Shown here: positions 55,179 through 63,103 of the stretch, piece by piece
Layout of the letters: each line of letters begins with the position of its first letter
Position numbering within the stretch: the stretch's first letter is position 1
NCBI GenBank assembly: GCA_039795165.1
Contig: JBDKER010000013.1
Span: forward strand, 50,838-114,837
DNA: 64,000 nt
Reading direction: 5' to 3'
Source: V1-33 sp039795165
GTDB lineage: Bacteria > Verrucomicrobiota > Verrucomicrobiia > Verrucomicrobiales > V1-33
The notes under the pieces: model-generated
Seen by the model: only the letters and a program-made list of their open reading frames with translations
Told to the model about the DNA's origin: nothing
The model's database searches: none
Program-made: the position numbers and the translations under genes

Positions 55179-56810
55179 TCAGCGGGTGCGGCCGGAGCTT
55201 TGGAGGTGGAGTTTGAGGATGCGGGTGATTTCCGCGACGGTTTCGGGGGATTCCACGCAGCTGTGCGGGTGTGGCACGAGGGTTTCGCTGGCGGCTGAGT
55301 CGAGGTGACTGCTCCAGTAGGGAACGACGCCGTCGGTACTGTCCTTGCCGCCGCCCTTGCCTCGATCGCCTATGATGGAGTGGTGGGGGACGTTGAGCGG
55401 GATTGGTTCGAGGCCGCGGAAGAACGGGTGGCCTGGCGAGAGGTTGCCCACGCTGATGAAGTTGGCCATGTCCATCATTTCGGAGGCGACGGAATCCGCG
55501 TTGAGGCGGACGACATTGGAGAGGACCGAGAGTGACTGCGAGGGGAGTTTGACAAGTTTGGTGGCCCAGCGGACGATGCCGAGGTTGGCGATGCGGCTGC
55601 CGCGGTGGGGGACGGCGACGAAGACGGCGCGTTTGACCCATGGGCGGCTGGAGAATTTCAGGGAGCCGACGAACTGCTGGCGTTCCCGGCTGGACATGCG
55701 GAGTTTTTCCGGCGGGAGTTTGAAGAAGGCGTTCCAGAGGGTATCGCCGGGGTCGATGACCTGCATGCGGCTGAGGAGGCCGCCCATGCTGTGTCCGACG
55801 AGGACCATGTTGTTCATGCCTGGGTCATTGTGATCCGGGTCGAGGAGTTCGCGGGATTTGTCCAGCCATTCGCGGAAGTAGCGTGACGAGCCCGGGATGG
55901 GGAGGCCGGTGGGGTACATGAAGTACCATGGCTGGTAGTGTTGGCGGAGGATGGGGTCTGCGTAGATGGCATTGATGGCATTGGCCCAGATGTGCGGGTC
56001 CGAGACGAGGCCGTGGACGAAGACGACCGGGATGCGTTTGGGGTCGTAGGTATCGAGCCGGTAGATCTGGCAGGCGTCGAGGGTGGTTTCCGGTTTGAGG
56101 AGGCCGCGGAGACCGAACTTGTCGAGGGTACCATCGCCCATGCCGAGGGTGACGGCGGCAGTGTAATTCCATGCGAGGGGGAACTGGCGGGAGCCGACGC
56201 GGACGGTTGGGTTGCGGAGTTCCGCCTGCGGGCGGTAGAGGTGGAGCGTGGCGGGGCGGGGCTGGTCCGGGGAAGCTTTGCCGAAGGAGACGATGGCCGT
56301 GACCGGCGCGCTCGCTCCATTGGGCGGGAGGAACGGGTATTTCTTTACGAGTTCGGGATCGCGTCCGCGGCGGAGGACAGCCGGGACCCCGAGTCCATCT
56401 GCAGCAGCGAGGACCGAGCCCTTGATCTTGACTGAATCGGCGAGGCGGATTTCGTCGGCGAGAGAGGATGCGAATTCCGTGGGCTGGACCGGTTCCGGCA
56501 GCGTGGCCGAGGGTTGGAAGGCGAAGCTGGACGGTCCGGAGCCAGTGGTGATGGTGCCCGACCATGTGCGCGGGCGCGACGACTTCTGGAGGTCGGTGAG
56601 GATGCTGGCGACGGCGCGTTCGTAGGCAGCTTCCGCGGCCGGGTTGGGCTGGCCCGAGGCGAGGAGGTCCCATGCGGTGGCGGCTTCCGTGAGTGACGCC
56701 TGGAGGCGTTTGCTGCCTGCGGGGCCCGTGGGGGTGAGCTGACAGGAGGGGAGGGCGGCGACTGCCGCGGCGAGGGCGGCGGTTCGCAGGGTGACAGGGA
56801 AGCGTTGCAT
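55179..56810 (-). CDS. Lipase-like alpha/beta-hydrolase lipoprotein
   Basis: A 543-residue exported lipoprotein. The leader MQRFPVTLRTAALAAAVAALPSC fits a lipobox with Cys23. The first ~240 residues form a domain I do not recognise. The hydrolase then follows: IPVVFVHGLVSDPHIWANA (oxyanion loop), VLVGHSMGGLLSRMQV (nucleophile Ser), GGKDSTDGVVPYWSSHL (probable Asp) and VPHPHSCVESPE (probable His). This order matches triacylglycerol-lipase/PGAP1-like enzymes. The substrate could be a lipid or an ester-linked polymer. It lies 20 bases after the secreted unknown gene (56831-58150) on the same strand, so the two are probably an operon and functional partners. Start ATG 56810 is fixed by the leader. 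Confidence 0.85.
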   Translation of the reverse strand: MQRFPVTLRTAALAAAVAALPSCQLTPTGPAGSKRLQASLTEAATAWDLLASGQPNPAAEAAYERAVASILTDLQKSSRPRTWSGTITTGSGPSSFAFQPSATLPEPVQPTEFASSLADEIRLADSVKIKGSVLAAADGLGVPAVLRRGRDPELVKKYPFLPPNGASAPVTAIVSFGKASPDQPRPATLHLYRPQAELRNPTVRVGSRQFPLAWNYTAAVTLGMGDGTLDKFGLRGLLKPETTLDACQIYRLDTYDPKRIPVVFVHGLVSDPHIWANAINAIYADPILRQHYQPWYFMYPTGLPIPGSSRYFREWLDKSRELLDPDHNDPGMNNMVLVGHSMGGLLSRMQVIDPGDTLWNAFFKLPPEKLRMSSRERQQFVGSLKFSSRPWVKRAVFVAVPHRGSRIANLGIVRWATKLVKLPSQSLSVLSNVVRLNADSVASEMMDMANFISVGNLSPGHPFFRGLEPIPLNVPHHSIIGDRGKGGGKDSTDGVVPYWSSHLDSAASETLVPHPHSCVESPETVAEITRILKLHLQSSGRTR

Positions 56811-56830
56811 GGGAATGGAATTGTCAGGGA

Positions 56831-58150
56831 TCAGGGTTTGCCCGCGTAGATGACCGTCCATCCGGCACCGCGGATGGCGGCGTCGGCGGCGGCCGTGAGC
56901 GGGCCGGATGAAAGGAGAATCCGGCGCGGAGGAACGGAGCCGGCCGGGGATGAACTGGCGAAGCCGCCCGGCGCGGAATTGACGAAGCGGGCCGTGCGGG
57001 CCGTCCATGGGAGGTAGTCGACAGGGGCAGCGACCACGATGGATTTGTTCCGGGCGGTGGCCACGGGGAGGGGGGTGTGGATGCTGAGTGAGGAAAGAGG
57101 TGACTGATTGCGGTGGTAGCTCGAGAGCATTTCTGCGCAGCGGCAGAAGAAGCGGGCCTGGACTTCCGAGCTGGCACCGCTGGCGAGCGAGACAAGGTTA
57201 TCGAGTCCGGCGACTCCGGCGAGACCCTTGATGGCTTTGACGAAGCGGGTTTCGAGGGTGGGAGTGAAGAAGCCGTTGTCGAGGAAGCGGGTGGCGGGGT
57301 CCGGGCTGATGCGTAGGCTCTGGAGGGTGCGGGCGTTGATTTCCTTCACGGCCGAGGGGGGCTGGGTGAGGACGTATTCGTCCACCTTCTGAGTGATCGT
57401 GAGGGGCATGGCGACGGCCGAGATGCCGAAGCCCGTGAGGGTGCCGCCGGCGAAGCCGAGCATGGCCATCTGATTGAGTTTCGGGGCAAGGACCGGGTTG
57501 GTGGTGTAGGGATCGATGCCGAGTTTGGCGGCCCACATCTGGCGGCCGCGGCTGGCGGCGAGGGGGTCGCTCACTGGGCGGGATGCCTGTTCCTGTTCCG
57601 AGGGAACGTAGCTGCCCGTGCGGTTGTAGCGGTCTTCGAGTTGCTGGGCCTGTTTGGAGGCTGCGCGACCGAGTTGCTGGGCTCCTTTGCCTACGCGTTC
57701 GAAGAGGCCGGCGATGCCTGCGGGGGCTTTCTTGATGCTGTTGACCGGGTCGCGCACGATATTGGCGGCTGCCTGGAATGGTTTGGCGGCGGCGTCGCCG
57801 GCCGCCTTGAGGAAGACGCTGGATTTGCTGACGCGGTCGAGTTCGCGGATGGCGTAGAGTTCGCGGACGCGGGTTTCGAGCATTTCGATGCCGAGGCAGC
57901 CGAAGCTGCCGTATTCTGTTTCCAGGTTATAGAGGCCCGAGTATCCATCGGTGGGAGCGTTCTGGGAGACGCGCCAGCCGGGACCTGAGAGAAGACGTGA
58001 CGGGAGTACGGTGGCCACGGGCATGGCACTGACTGCTTCGATGGGGACAGGTCTGGCGGGAGGTGCTGCGATCTGAGCGGTCAGGGGAACAGCGGAGAGG
58101 GCGAGGGAAAGAAGAGCCGGGCGGGCAGCGGAAATCATGAAGTGAGTCAT
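56831..58150 (-). CDS. Exported protein of unknown function, partner of the lipase-like lipoprotein
   Basis: About 439 residues from ATG 58150, or 435 from ATG 58138; both give a signal peptide (MISAARPALLSLALSAVPLTA). Visible features: a short Cys-containing N-terminal domain with YNLETEYGSFGCLGIEML; an amphipathic helical region (about 120-210) with FQAAANIVRDPVNSIKK and QLGRAASKQAQQLED; a Gly-rich hydrophobic stretch AMLGFAGGTLTGFG near 228-250; and a second domain to the end, which has FFCRCAEMLSSYH and finishes WTVIYAGKP. I recognise no family. The hydrophobic helical region might insert in a membrane. Being 20 bases upstream of a lipase-like lipoprotein gene suggests the two act together outside the cytoplasm. 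Confidence 0.75.
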   Translation of the reverse strand: MTHFMISAARPALLSLALSAVPLTAQIAAPPARPVPIEAVSAMPVATVLPSRLLSGPGWRVSQNAPTDGYSGLYNLETEYGSFGCLGIEMLETRVRELYAIRELDRVSKSSVFLKAAGDAAAKPFQAAANIVRDPVNSIKKAPAGIAGLFERVGKGAQQLGRAASKQAQQLEDRYNRTGSYVPSEQEQASRPVSDPLAASRGRQMWAAKLGIDPYTTNPVLAPKLNQMAMLGFAGGTLTGFGISAVAMPLTITQKVDEYVLTQPPSAVKEINARTLQSLRISPDPATRFLDNGFFTPTLETRFVKAIKGLAGVAGLDNLVSLASGASSEVQARFFCRCAEMLSSYHRNQSPLSSLSIHTPLPVATARNKSIVVAAPVDYLPWTARTARFVNSAPGGFASSSPAGSVPPRRILLSSGPLTAAADAAIRGAGWTVIYAGKP

Positions 58151-58273
58151 GCGGCGGAGTGTCGGGCGGGGCAAGCGCGGTTGTTCCGGTGATCCGCTGA
58201 CGAGTGCGCAGATTCTGCTGGCATCCTTGGCTGGAAGTGTCATGTAGCGAAACCTTTCCAATTTTTTCATTTT

Positions 58274-58957
58274 ATGAAGCGATCGACTTTTCTTGCGGCG
58301 GCGGCTGGAGTACTTCTTGGTGCTGGATCATTGTCTGCGCAGGATGCGGTGCATCCGGACACGGCGAAGTGGGTGCCGCTTTTTGCGGAGGATCTCTCCG
58401 ATGCGAGCTATCCTGAGGGCGTGTGGTCGTTCAAGGATGGGGTGCTGACGGCGACGAAGGATGAATGTGTGTGGACGAAGAAGAAGTATGCGAACTTCAC
58501 GCTCGACCTTGAGTTCCGGACTGAGGACGGGACGAATTCCGGGGTGATTGTGTACTGCACGGACATGGCGAACTGGATTCCGAATTCCGTGGAGATTCAG
58601 ATTGCGGACGATCACAGTGCGGAGTGGGCGAAGGCGCCGAAGACGTGGCAGGGCGGGGCGATTTTCGGGCGGCTGGCAGCGAAGAAGAGCACCGTGAAGA
58701 AGCCAGGCGAGTGGAACCGGATGACGATCACGTGCCGGGGTCAGATCATCAAGGTGGCCCTGAATGGGGAGGTGGTGACGGAGATGGACATGAAGAAGTG
58801 GACTGATGCGAAGAAGAATCCGGATGGCAGTGAGATTCCGGCGTGGCTGAATCGGCCGCTGGCTGAGATGGCGACCGAGGGACACATTGGTCTGCAGGGC
58901 AAGCATGCCGGGAAGCCGATTTATTTCCGCAACCTTCGGCTCAAGGCGGACGGCTGA
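58274..58957 (+). CDS. DUF1080 (3-keto-disaccharide hydrolase-like) exported protein
   Basis: A 227-residue protein with signal peptide MKRSTFLAAAAGVLLGAGSLSA. The mature part is a single concanavalin-like DUF1080 domain, with VWSFKDGVLTATKDE, KKYANFTLDLEFRTEDGTNSG, VEIQIADDHSAEW, KPGEWNRMTITCRGQIIK and EGHIGLQGKHAGKPIYFRN. All are typical and in order. Some members of this family cleave 3-keto-glycosides; whether this one is catalytic or a carbohydrate-binding module cannot be judged. Its length is that of a one-domain member. Divergent from the unknown exported protein over 123 bases; monocistronic. Confidence 0.92.
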   Translation: MKRSTFLAAAAGVLLGAGSLSAQDAVHPDTAKWVPLFAEDLSDASYPEGVWSFKDGVLTATKDECVWTKKKYANFTLDLEFRTEDGTNSGVIVYCTDMANWIPNSVEIQIADDHSAEWAKAPKTWQGGAIFGRLAAKKSTVKKPGEWNRMTITCRGQIIKVALNGEVVTEMDMKKWTDAKKNPDGSEIPAWLNRPLAEMATEGHIGLQGKHAGKPIYFRNLRLKADG

Positions 58958-59044
58958 GAGTGGGATGGGGCGCGCGGCAGTGATGCCGTGTGTCAGCGGC
59001 TGAAAAATTTCCGCACGAATTTCCTCGTTACCCGCCGCAGTTCT

Positions 59045-59059
59045 TCCGGATCATCCGGA
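59045..59059. repeat. Short perfect inverted repeat between convergent genes
   Basis: TCCGGATCATCCGGA lies between the stops of the DUF1080 gene (58957) and the GT4 gene (59074). It could form a small hairpin but lacks a T-run. Confidence 0.3.
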
Positions 59060-59073
59060 CCGGTCCTTATCCG

Positions 59074-60426
59074 TTAGGAGGGGGCTGGGTCGGTTGACTC
59101 CGGGAGGGCTGCGGTGCCGCGGGGAAAGCGCGGGGCGCGGACGGGGGCGGAGAATCGGCGGGCGAGGAAGGCGGCCCGTGGGAGGAGGAGGGAAGGCTGG
59201 GAGCGGACGAGTTGGGCCGGCAGGTGGATTTTCGTGTGAGCGGCGAGGAGTCGCAGCAGGTGCGGGGTGGTGACGGCGAGCGAGAAGAGTTCCGTGGCCA
59301 TGCGGTGTCCGGCGCGGCCGTGGGTGGCTGCGAGTTCCGGGTTTTCGAGGTACGGAGTGAGGGCGGCGGCGAGTTCGGCTGGTTTGCCTGGGGAGACGAT
59401 GGCACCGGTGCGGCCGTGGGCGATCATTTCCGGGACACCGGCGGTGGTGGTGGAGACGCAGGGGAGGGCGGCGGCCATGGCCTCCATGATGACGGTGGGG
59501 AGGACGTCCATGCCTCCGGAGGATTCCGTGACGCAGGGGAGGGCGAAGACGCGGGACTGGCTGAGGAGGCTGGTGACATCCGGTTGGGCGAGAGGTCCGG
59601 CGAGGGTGACTTGGCGGGCGAGGCCGGATGAATTGATGAGGCCGCGGAGAGATTCCTCGAGTGGGCCGTCTCCGGCGATGGTGCAGCGGAAGTCAGTGCC
59701 CTGCTGGCGGAGGATGGCGCAGGCCGCGATGAGGTCGGCGAACCCTTTCTTTTCGATGAGGCGGCCGACGGCGGTGATGATTGGTGGTCCTTCCCGGGGC
59801 CATGGGGGAGGTGCTGACGGGATGGTCATGCCATTGTAGACCCGGTGGATGCGTCCGGCGGCATGCGGGTGGCGCTGCCGGAGCCAGTCGCGTGTGAAAT
59901 TGCTGACCGTGACCACGAGGGCGGCGTCGCGCATGAGGAGGTCGAGCGTGACCGGGGTCTGCTGGTCCGGGCAGAAGAGGTCGTTGGCGTGGCCGGTGAA
60001 GCTGTAGCTGAGGCCGTAGAATCTGCGGATCCACCATGCGGTGCGGGCACCGATACCTGCGAAGTGGGTATGGACGTGGCCGATGCCGGCTGCGTGGAGC
60101 CGGTGGCCCGTCCAGAGTGCCTCGTAGACCCGGTTTTTGTCCGGTCGGCCCTCCCACTGGCGGAGGGTGACGACGGCGTGGGGCGGGAGGAGGTTCTGTT
60201 TTTTGAGTTCCGTGACTTCTGCGGTCACCTGATCTGCGGGTGGCAGGACCGTGGTGGCGCTCACCAGTTCCGCGGGAAAGTGGCGGATGGCTTCATCGCT
60301 GACCGAGCGGATCGAGTAGAGGGCCGGCTGGAGGCCGAGTGACTGGAGGGCGGTGACTTCGCGGGCGACGAAGGTCTGGGTGAACGAGGGGAATCGTTCG
60401 AAGAGGCAGGCGAAGTCCGGACGCAT
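59074..60426 (-). CDS. GT4-family glycosyltransferase
   Basis: A 450-residue retaining glycosyltransferase of GT-B fold. The N-terminal half has CLFERFPSFTQTFVAREV and GIGHVHTHFAGIGARTAW. SYSFTGHANDLF and VVTVSNFTRDWL follow, then the donor-binding half with ITAVGRLIEKKGFADLI, AGDGPLEESL and GGMDVLPTVIMEAMAAALP (the E-x7-E nucleotide-sugar motif region). Such enzymes build lipopolysaccharide, capsule or exopolysaccharide; the acceptor cannot be inferred. A 50-residue Pro/Arg/Ala-rich tail follows residue 400. Start ATG 60426 lies 25 bases after the lysS stop. GTG 60447 is an alternative. Co-directional with lysS and another GT4 gene. Confidence 0.9.
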   Translation of the reverse strand: MRPDFACLFERFPSFTQTFVAREVTALQSLGLQPALYSIRSVSDEAIRHFPAELVSATTVLPPADQVTAEVTELKKQNLLPPHAVVTLRQWEGRPDKNRVYEALWTGHRLHAAGIGHVHTHFAGIGARTAWWIRRFYGLSYSFTGHANDLFCPDQQTPVTLDLLMRDAALVVTVSNFTRDWLRQRHPHAAGRIHRVYNGMTIPSAPPPWPREGPPIITAVGRLIEKKGFADLIAACAILRQQGTDFRCTIAGDGPLEESLRGLINSSGLARQVTLAGPLAQPDVTSLLSQSRVFALPCVTESSGGMDVLPTVIMEAMAAALPCVSTTTAGVPEMIAHGRTGAIVSPGKPAELAAALTPYLENPELAATHGRAGHRMATELFSLAVTTPHLLRLLAAHTKIHLPAQLVRSQPSLLLPRAAFLARRFSAPVRAPRFPRGTAALPESTDPAPS

Positions 60427-60451
60427 GGGGCTGGGGTGGCGGGGCACCCGA

Positions 60452-61936
60452 TCAGTCGCGGGATTTGAGCTGGGGGAAGAGGACGACGTCGCGGATGGAA
60501 TCGCAGCCGGTGAGCATCATGATGAGGCGGTCGATGCCGACGCCGATGCCGCCGGCTGGGGGCATGCCGTGTTCGAGTGCGAGGAGGAATTCCTCATCGA
60601 CCTTCTGGGTTTCCTCGCCGGCCTGGTGTGCGAGGCGCTGGCGCTGGACGATGGGGTCATTGAGTTCCGAGTATCCCGGGCTGATTTCGACGCCATTGAT
60701 GATGAGTTCGTAGACATCTACCGTGGAGGGGTCCTGTGGGTTCTGGCGGGCGAGCGGGACGAGTTCGGCGGGGACGTGGGTGACGAAGCAGGGGTCGAAG
60801 GTTTTTTCCTCGATGAGTTTTTCGAAGACCTGCTGCGTGACCTCGTAATCCTCCATGGCGTCCGAGATTTCGACGCCGAGTTCTGCGCAGCGGGTGCGGC
60901 GTTCGGCTGGGGAGTAATCGAACCACTGGGGATCGATGGAGCGGATGAGGTCGCGGTAGGGAGTCCGTTTCCATGGCCGCTGGAGGTTGATGGTGCGGGT
61001 GGTATGGCCGTCTTCGTCCTTGTGTTCGATGAGGAGAGAGCCAGTGAATTTCTCGGCGAGGTGGCAGACTAGTTCTTCGACGAGGTCGGCCATCTGCTGG
61101 AAGTCCGAGCAGGCCCAGTAGGCCTCGAGCATGGTGAATTCCGGGTTATGGCGGCGGCTGATGCCTTCGTTGCGGAAGTTGCGGTTGAGTTCGAAGACCT
61201 TGGTGAAGCCGCCGACGAGGAGGCGTTTCAGGTAGAGTTCCGGGGCGATGCGGAGGAAGAACGGTTGGCCGAGGGCATTGTGGAAGGTTTCGAACGGGCG
61301 GGCGGCGGCTCCGCCGGGGACGGCTTGGAGCATGGGGGTTTCGACTTCGAGGAAGCCGCGGTCCTGGAGCCAGCGGCGGATTTCCGCGACCATGCGGCTG
61401 CGGAGCACGAAGACTTCGCGGCTGCGCTGATTGGCCATGAGGTCGAGGTAGCGCTGACGGTATTTGATTTCGCGGTCGGCGACGCCGTGCCATTTATTGG
61501 GCATGGGGCGGAGGGATTTCGAGAGGACGGTGAGGCTGGTGACCTTGATGGAAGGTTCGCCGGTGCGGGTGATGAAGGTTTCGCCTTCCACGCCGAGCCA
61601 GTCGCCCATGTCGATGAGGTCGCGGAAGAGGGCGAAGGTTTCCTCCGGGACATTTTTGGCATTGAGGAAGCACTGGAAGCGGCCTTCGAGGTCCGAGAGG
61701 TCGAAGAACTGGGTTTTGCCCATGTCGCGGCAGGCGGTGACGCGTCCGGCGATGCGGACGGTGAGGCCTTCCGAGAAGGCGTCGCGCAGGCTGGCGGGCG
61801 AGTGGGTGGCATCGAAGCGGGAGCCCCATGGGTTGACGCCGAGGGATTCGAGTTGGGCCAGTTTTTCGCGGCGGACCGCGAGGAGGGCGTTTTCCGAATC
61901 CTGGGAAGGAGGGGCGGGGTTGGTGGGGCTATCCAT
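60452..61936 (-). CDS. lysS: Lysyl-tRNA synthetase, class II
   Basis: A 494-residue class II enzyme that charges tRNA-Lys. An N-terminal OB-fold anticodon-binding domain (about 55-150, SLRDAFSEGLTVRIAGRVTA) is followed by the catalytic core: motif 1 near FLEVETPMLQAVPGG, motif 2 FRNEGISRRHNPEFTMLEAY, and motif 3 GGIGVGIDRLIMMLTG. RIAPELYLKRLLVGGFTKVF and NGVEISPGYSELNDP are LysS-specific. Length is normal. No defects are seen. It sits between two GT4 genes, which is probably chance co-transcription. The 63-base gap upstream, after the second GT4 gene, could hold its own promoter. Confidence 0.97.
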   Translation of the reverse strand: MDSPTNPAPPSQDSENALLAVRREKLAQLESLGVNPWGSRFDATHSPASLRDAFSEGLTVRIAGRVTACRDMGKTQFFDLSDLEGRFQCFLNAKNVPEETFALFRDLIDMGDWLGVEGETFITRTGEPSIKVTSLTVLSKSLRPMPNKWHGVADREIKYRQRYLDLMANQRSREVFVLRSRMVAEIRRWLQDRGFLEVETPMLQAVPGGAAARPFETFHNALGQPFFLRIAPELYLKRLLVGGFTKVFELNRNFRNEGISRRHNPEFTMLEAYWACSDFQQMADLVEELVCHLAEKFTGSLLIEHKDEDGHTTRTINLQRPWKRTPYRDLIRSIDPQWFDYSPAERRTRCAELGVEISDAMEDYEVTQQVFEKLIEEKTFDPCFVTHVPAELVPLARQNPQDPSTVDVYELIINGVEISPGYSELNDPIVQRQRLAHQAGEETQKVDEEFLLALEHGMPPAGGIGVGIDRLIMMLTGCDSIRDVVLFPQLKSRD

Positions 61937-61999
61937 GGGAATAAAAAAGGATGGGTGGCATGCGGGCGGGTTGCGCGCAAGGCATAGCGTGGGGGAAGG

Positions 62000-63097
62000 T
62001 CAGCGGAGGGAGCGAGCCTCGTGGAGGAGAGGCATCCATGAGTCGAGGTGGTGTTGCCATGTGAGGGGGAGCATGGCGGTGCGGGCGCGGTGGCCGGCTT
62101 CGGCGAGTGGGCTGGCGAGGGCGGTGGCGATGAGGTTGGCGAGTTGGTTCGGGCAGTGCGGGTCTGTGAGGATCCAGCCATTGGAGCCATGGTGGATGAA
62201 TTCCGAGGCACCGTCTTCCGATGAGATGATGCCGGGGAGGGCGCAGGCCATGCTTTGGAGGACGGTGTTGGCGCAGGCGTCGTACTGGGAGGGGTGGACG
62301 AAGAGGTCGGCTGACTGGTACCATGGGCGGAGGTCCTGCTGGTGGCCGGCTTCGTGGATGCGGCTGGAGAGGCCGAGGGAAGCGATGCGGGAACGCCATG
62401 GGCCGAGCGGTTTTCCGGCCACGGCGAGGTGGATGTCCTTGCGGGGGAGAGCGGCGAGGGCGGAGAGCAGGGTGGGGAGGCCTTTGCGGCGGTGGTCGAG
62501 CGAAGCGAAGAGGAGGAGCGGAGACGAGGGTGGGAGTCCGAGGGAAGCGCGCAGTTCGCTGCGGTTGGCGGCGGGTTGCCAGTGGCTGGTGTCCACGGCT
62601 GTGTGGATCACGCGGATGGTGTCGGGATTGACCTTGTGGAACGAAGACAGTTCGGCGGCGACCTTTTTTGAATTCACGACGAAGCGGCGGGTTTGTCCGC
62701 TGGTGTAGAGCAGGCTTTCGAGGTGGAGTTCGCGGAGGTTTTTGCGGGACCAGCGTTTCCACCATGGGAGGTCGCGTGAGTAGCGGGCGTGGCAGCCGCC
62801 GCCGGCGCGGTGGATATCCTGGTGGAAGGTGCGGCCGAAGCCGAGGATGGCGTCGACCTCCCACCGTTCTGCGAGGGCGGCGGTGGCCGTGGCGAAAGCG
62901 GTCATGGTGCCGGCTCTCGTGAGTCCGCGAGGGAAGAGCTGGACGGAATCCGCGAGGCGGCGGAATTCGTGATCGGCATCGACGCCGGCGAGGTGGAGCG
63001 AGTGTCCGGCGGTGGCGAGTTCCGTGCAGAAGCGGAGGAGGTAGCCTTCGAGGCCGCCGCGGCGGAGGAACTGGTGGTAGACGATCCCGAGTTTCAC
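62000..63097 (-). CDS. GT4-family glycosyltransferase, WaaG-like
   Basis: A 365-residue GT-B enzyme. The start MKLGIVYHQFLRRGGLEGYL is typical of the first strand. ILGFGRTFHQDIHRAGGGCH resembles the part of WaaG-type core glucosyltransferases that contacts the acceptor. LLLFASLDHRRKGLPTLLSA and ADLFVHPSQYDACANTVLQS with the conserved Glu region ISSEDGASEFIHH form the donor site. A role in lipopolysaccharide core or other surface glycan synthesis is likely. It starts 7 bases after the stop of the C45-like gene and precedes lysS by 63 bases. Confidence 0.9.
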   Translation of the reverse strand: MKLGIVYHQFLRRGGLEGYLLRFCTELATAGHSLHLAGVDADHEFRRLADSVQLFPRGLTRAGTMTAFATATAALAERWEVDAILGFGRTFHQDIHRAGGGCHARYSRDLPWWKRWSRKNLRELHLESLLYTSGQTRRFVVNSKKVAAELSSFHKVNPDTIRVIHTAVDTSHWQPAANRSELRASLGLPPSSPLLLFASLDHRRKGLPTLLSALAALPRKDIHLAVAGKPLGPWRSRIASLGLSSRIHEAGHQQDLRPWYQSADLFVHPSQYDACANTVLQSMACALPGIISSEDGASEFIHHGSNGWILTDPHCPNQLANLIATALASPLAEAGHRARTAMLPLTWQHHLDSWMPLLHEARSLR

Positions 63098-63103
63098 GGG
63101 AAG

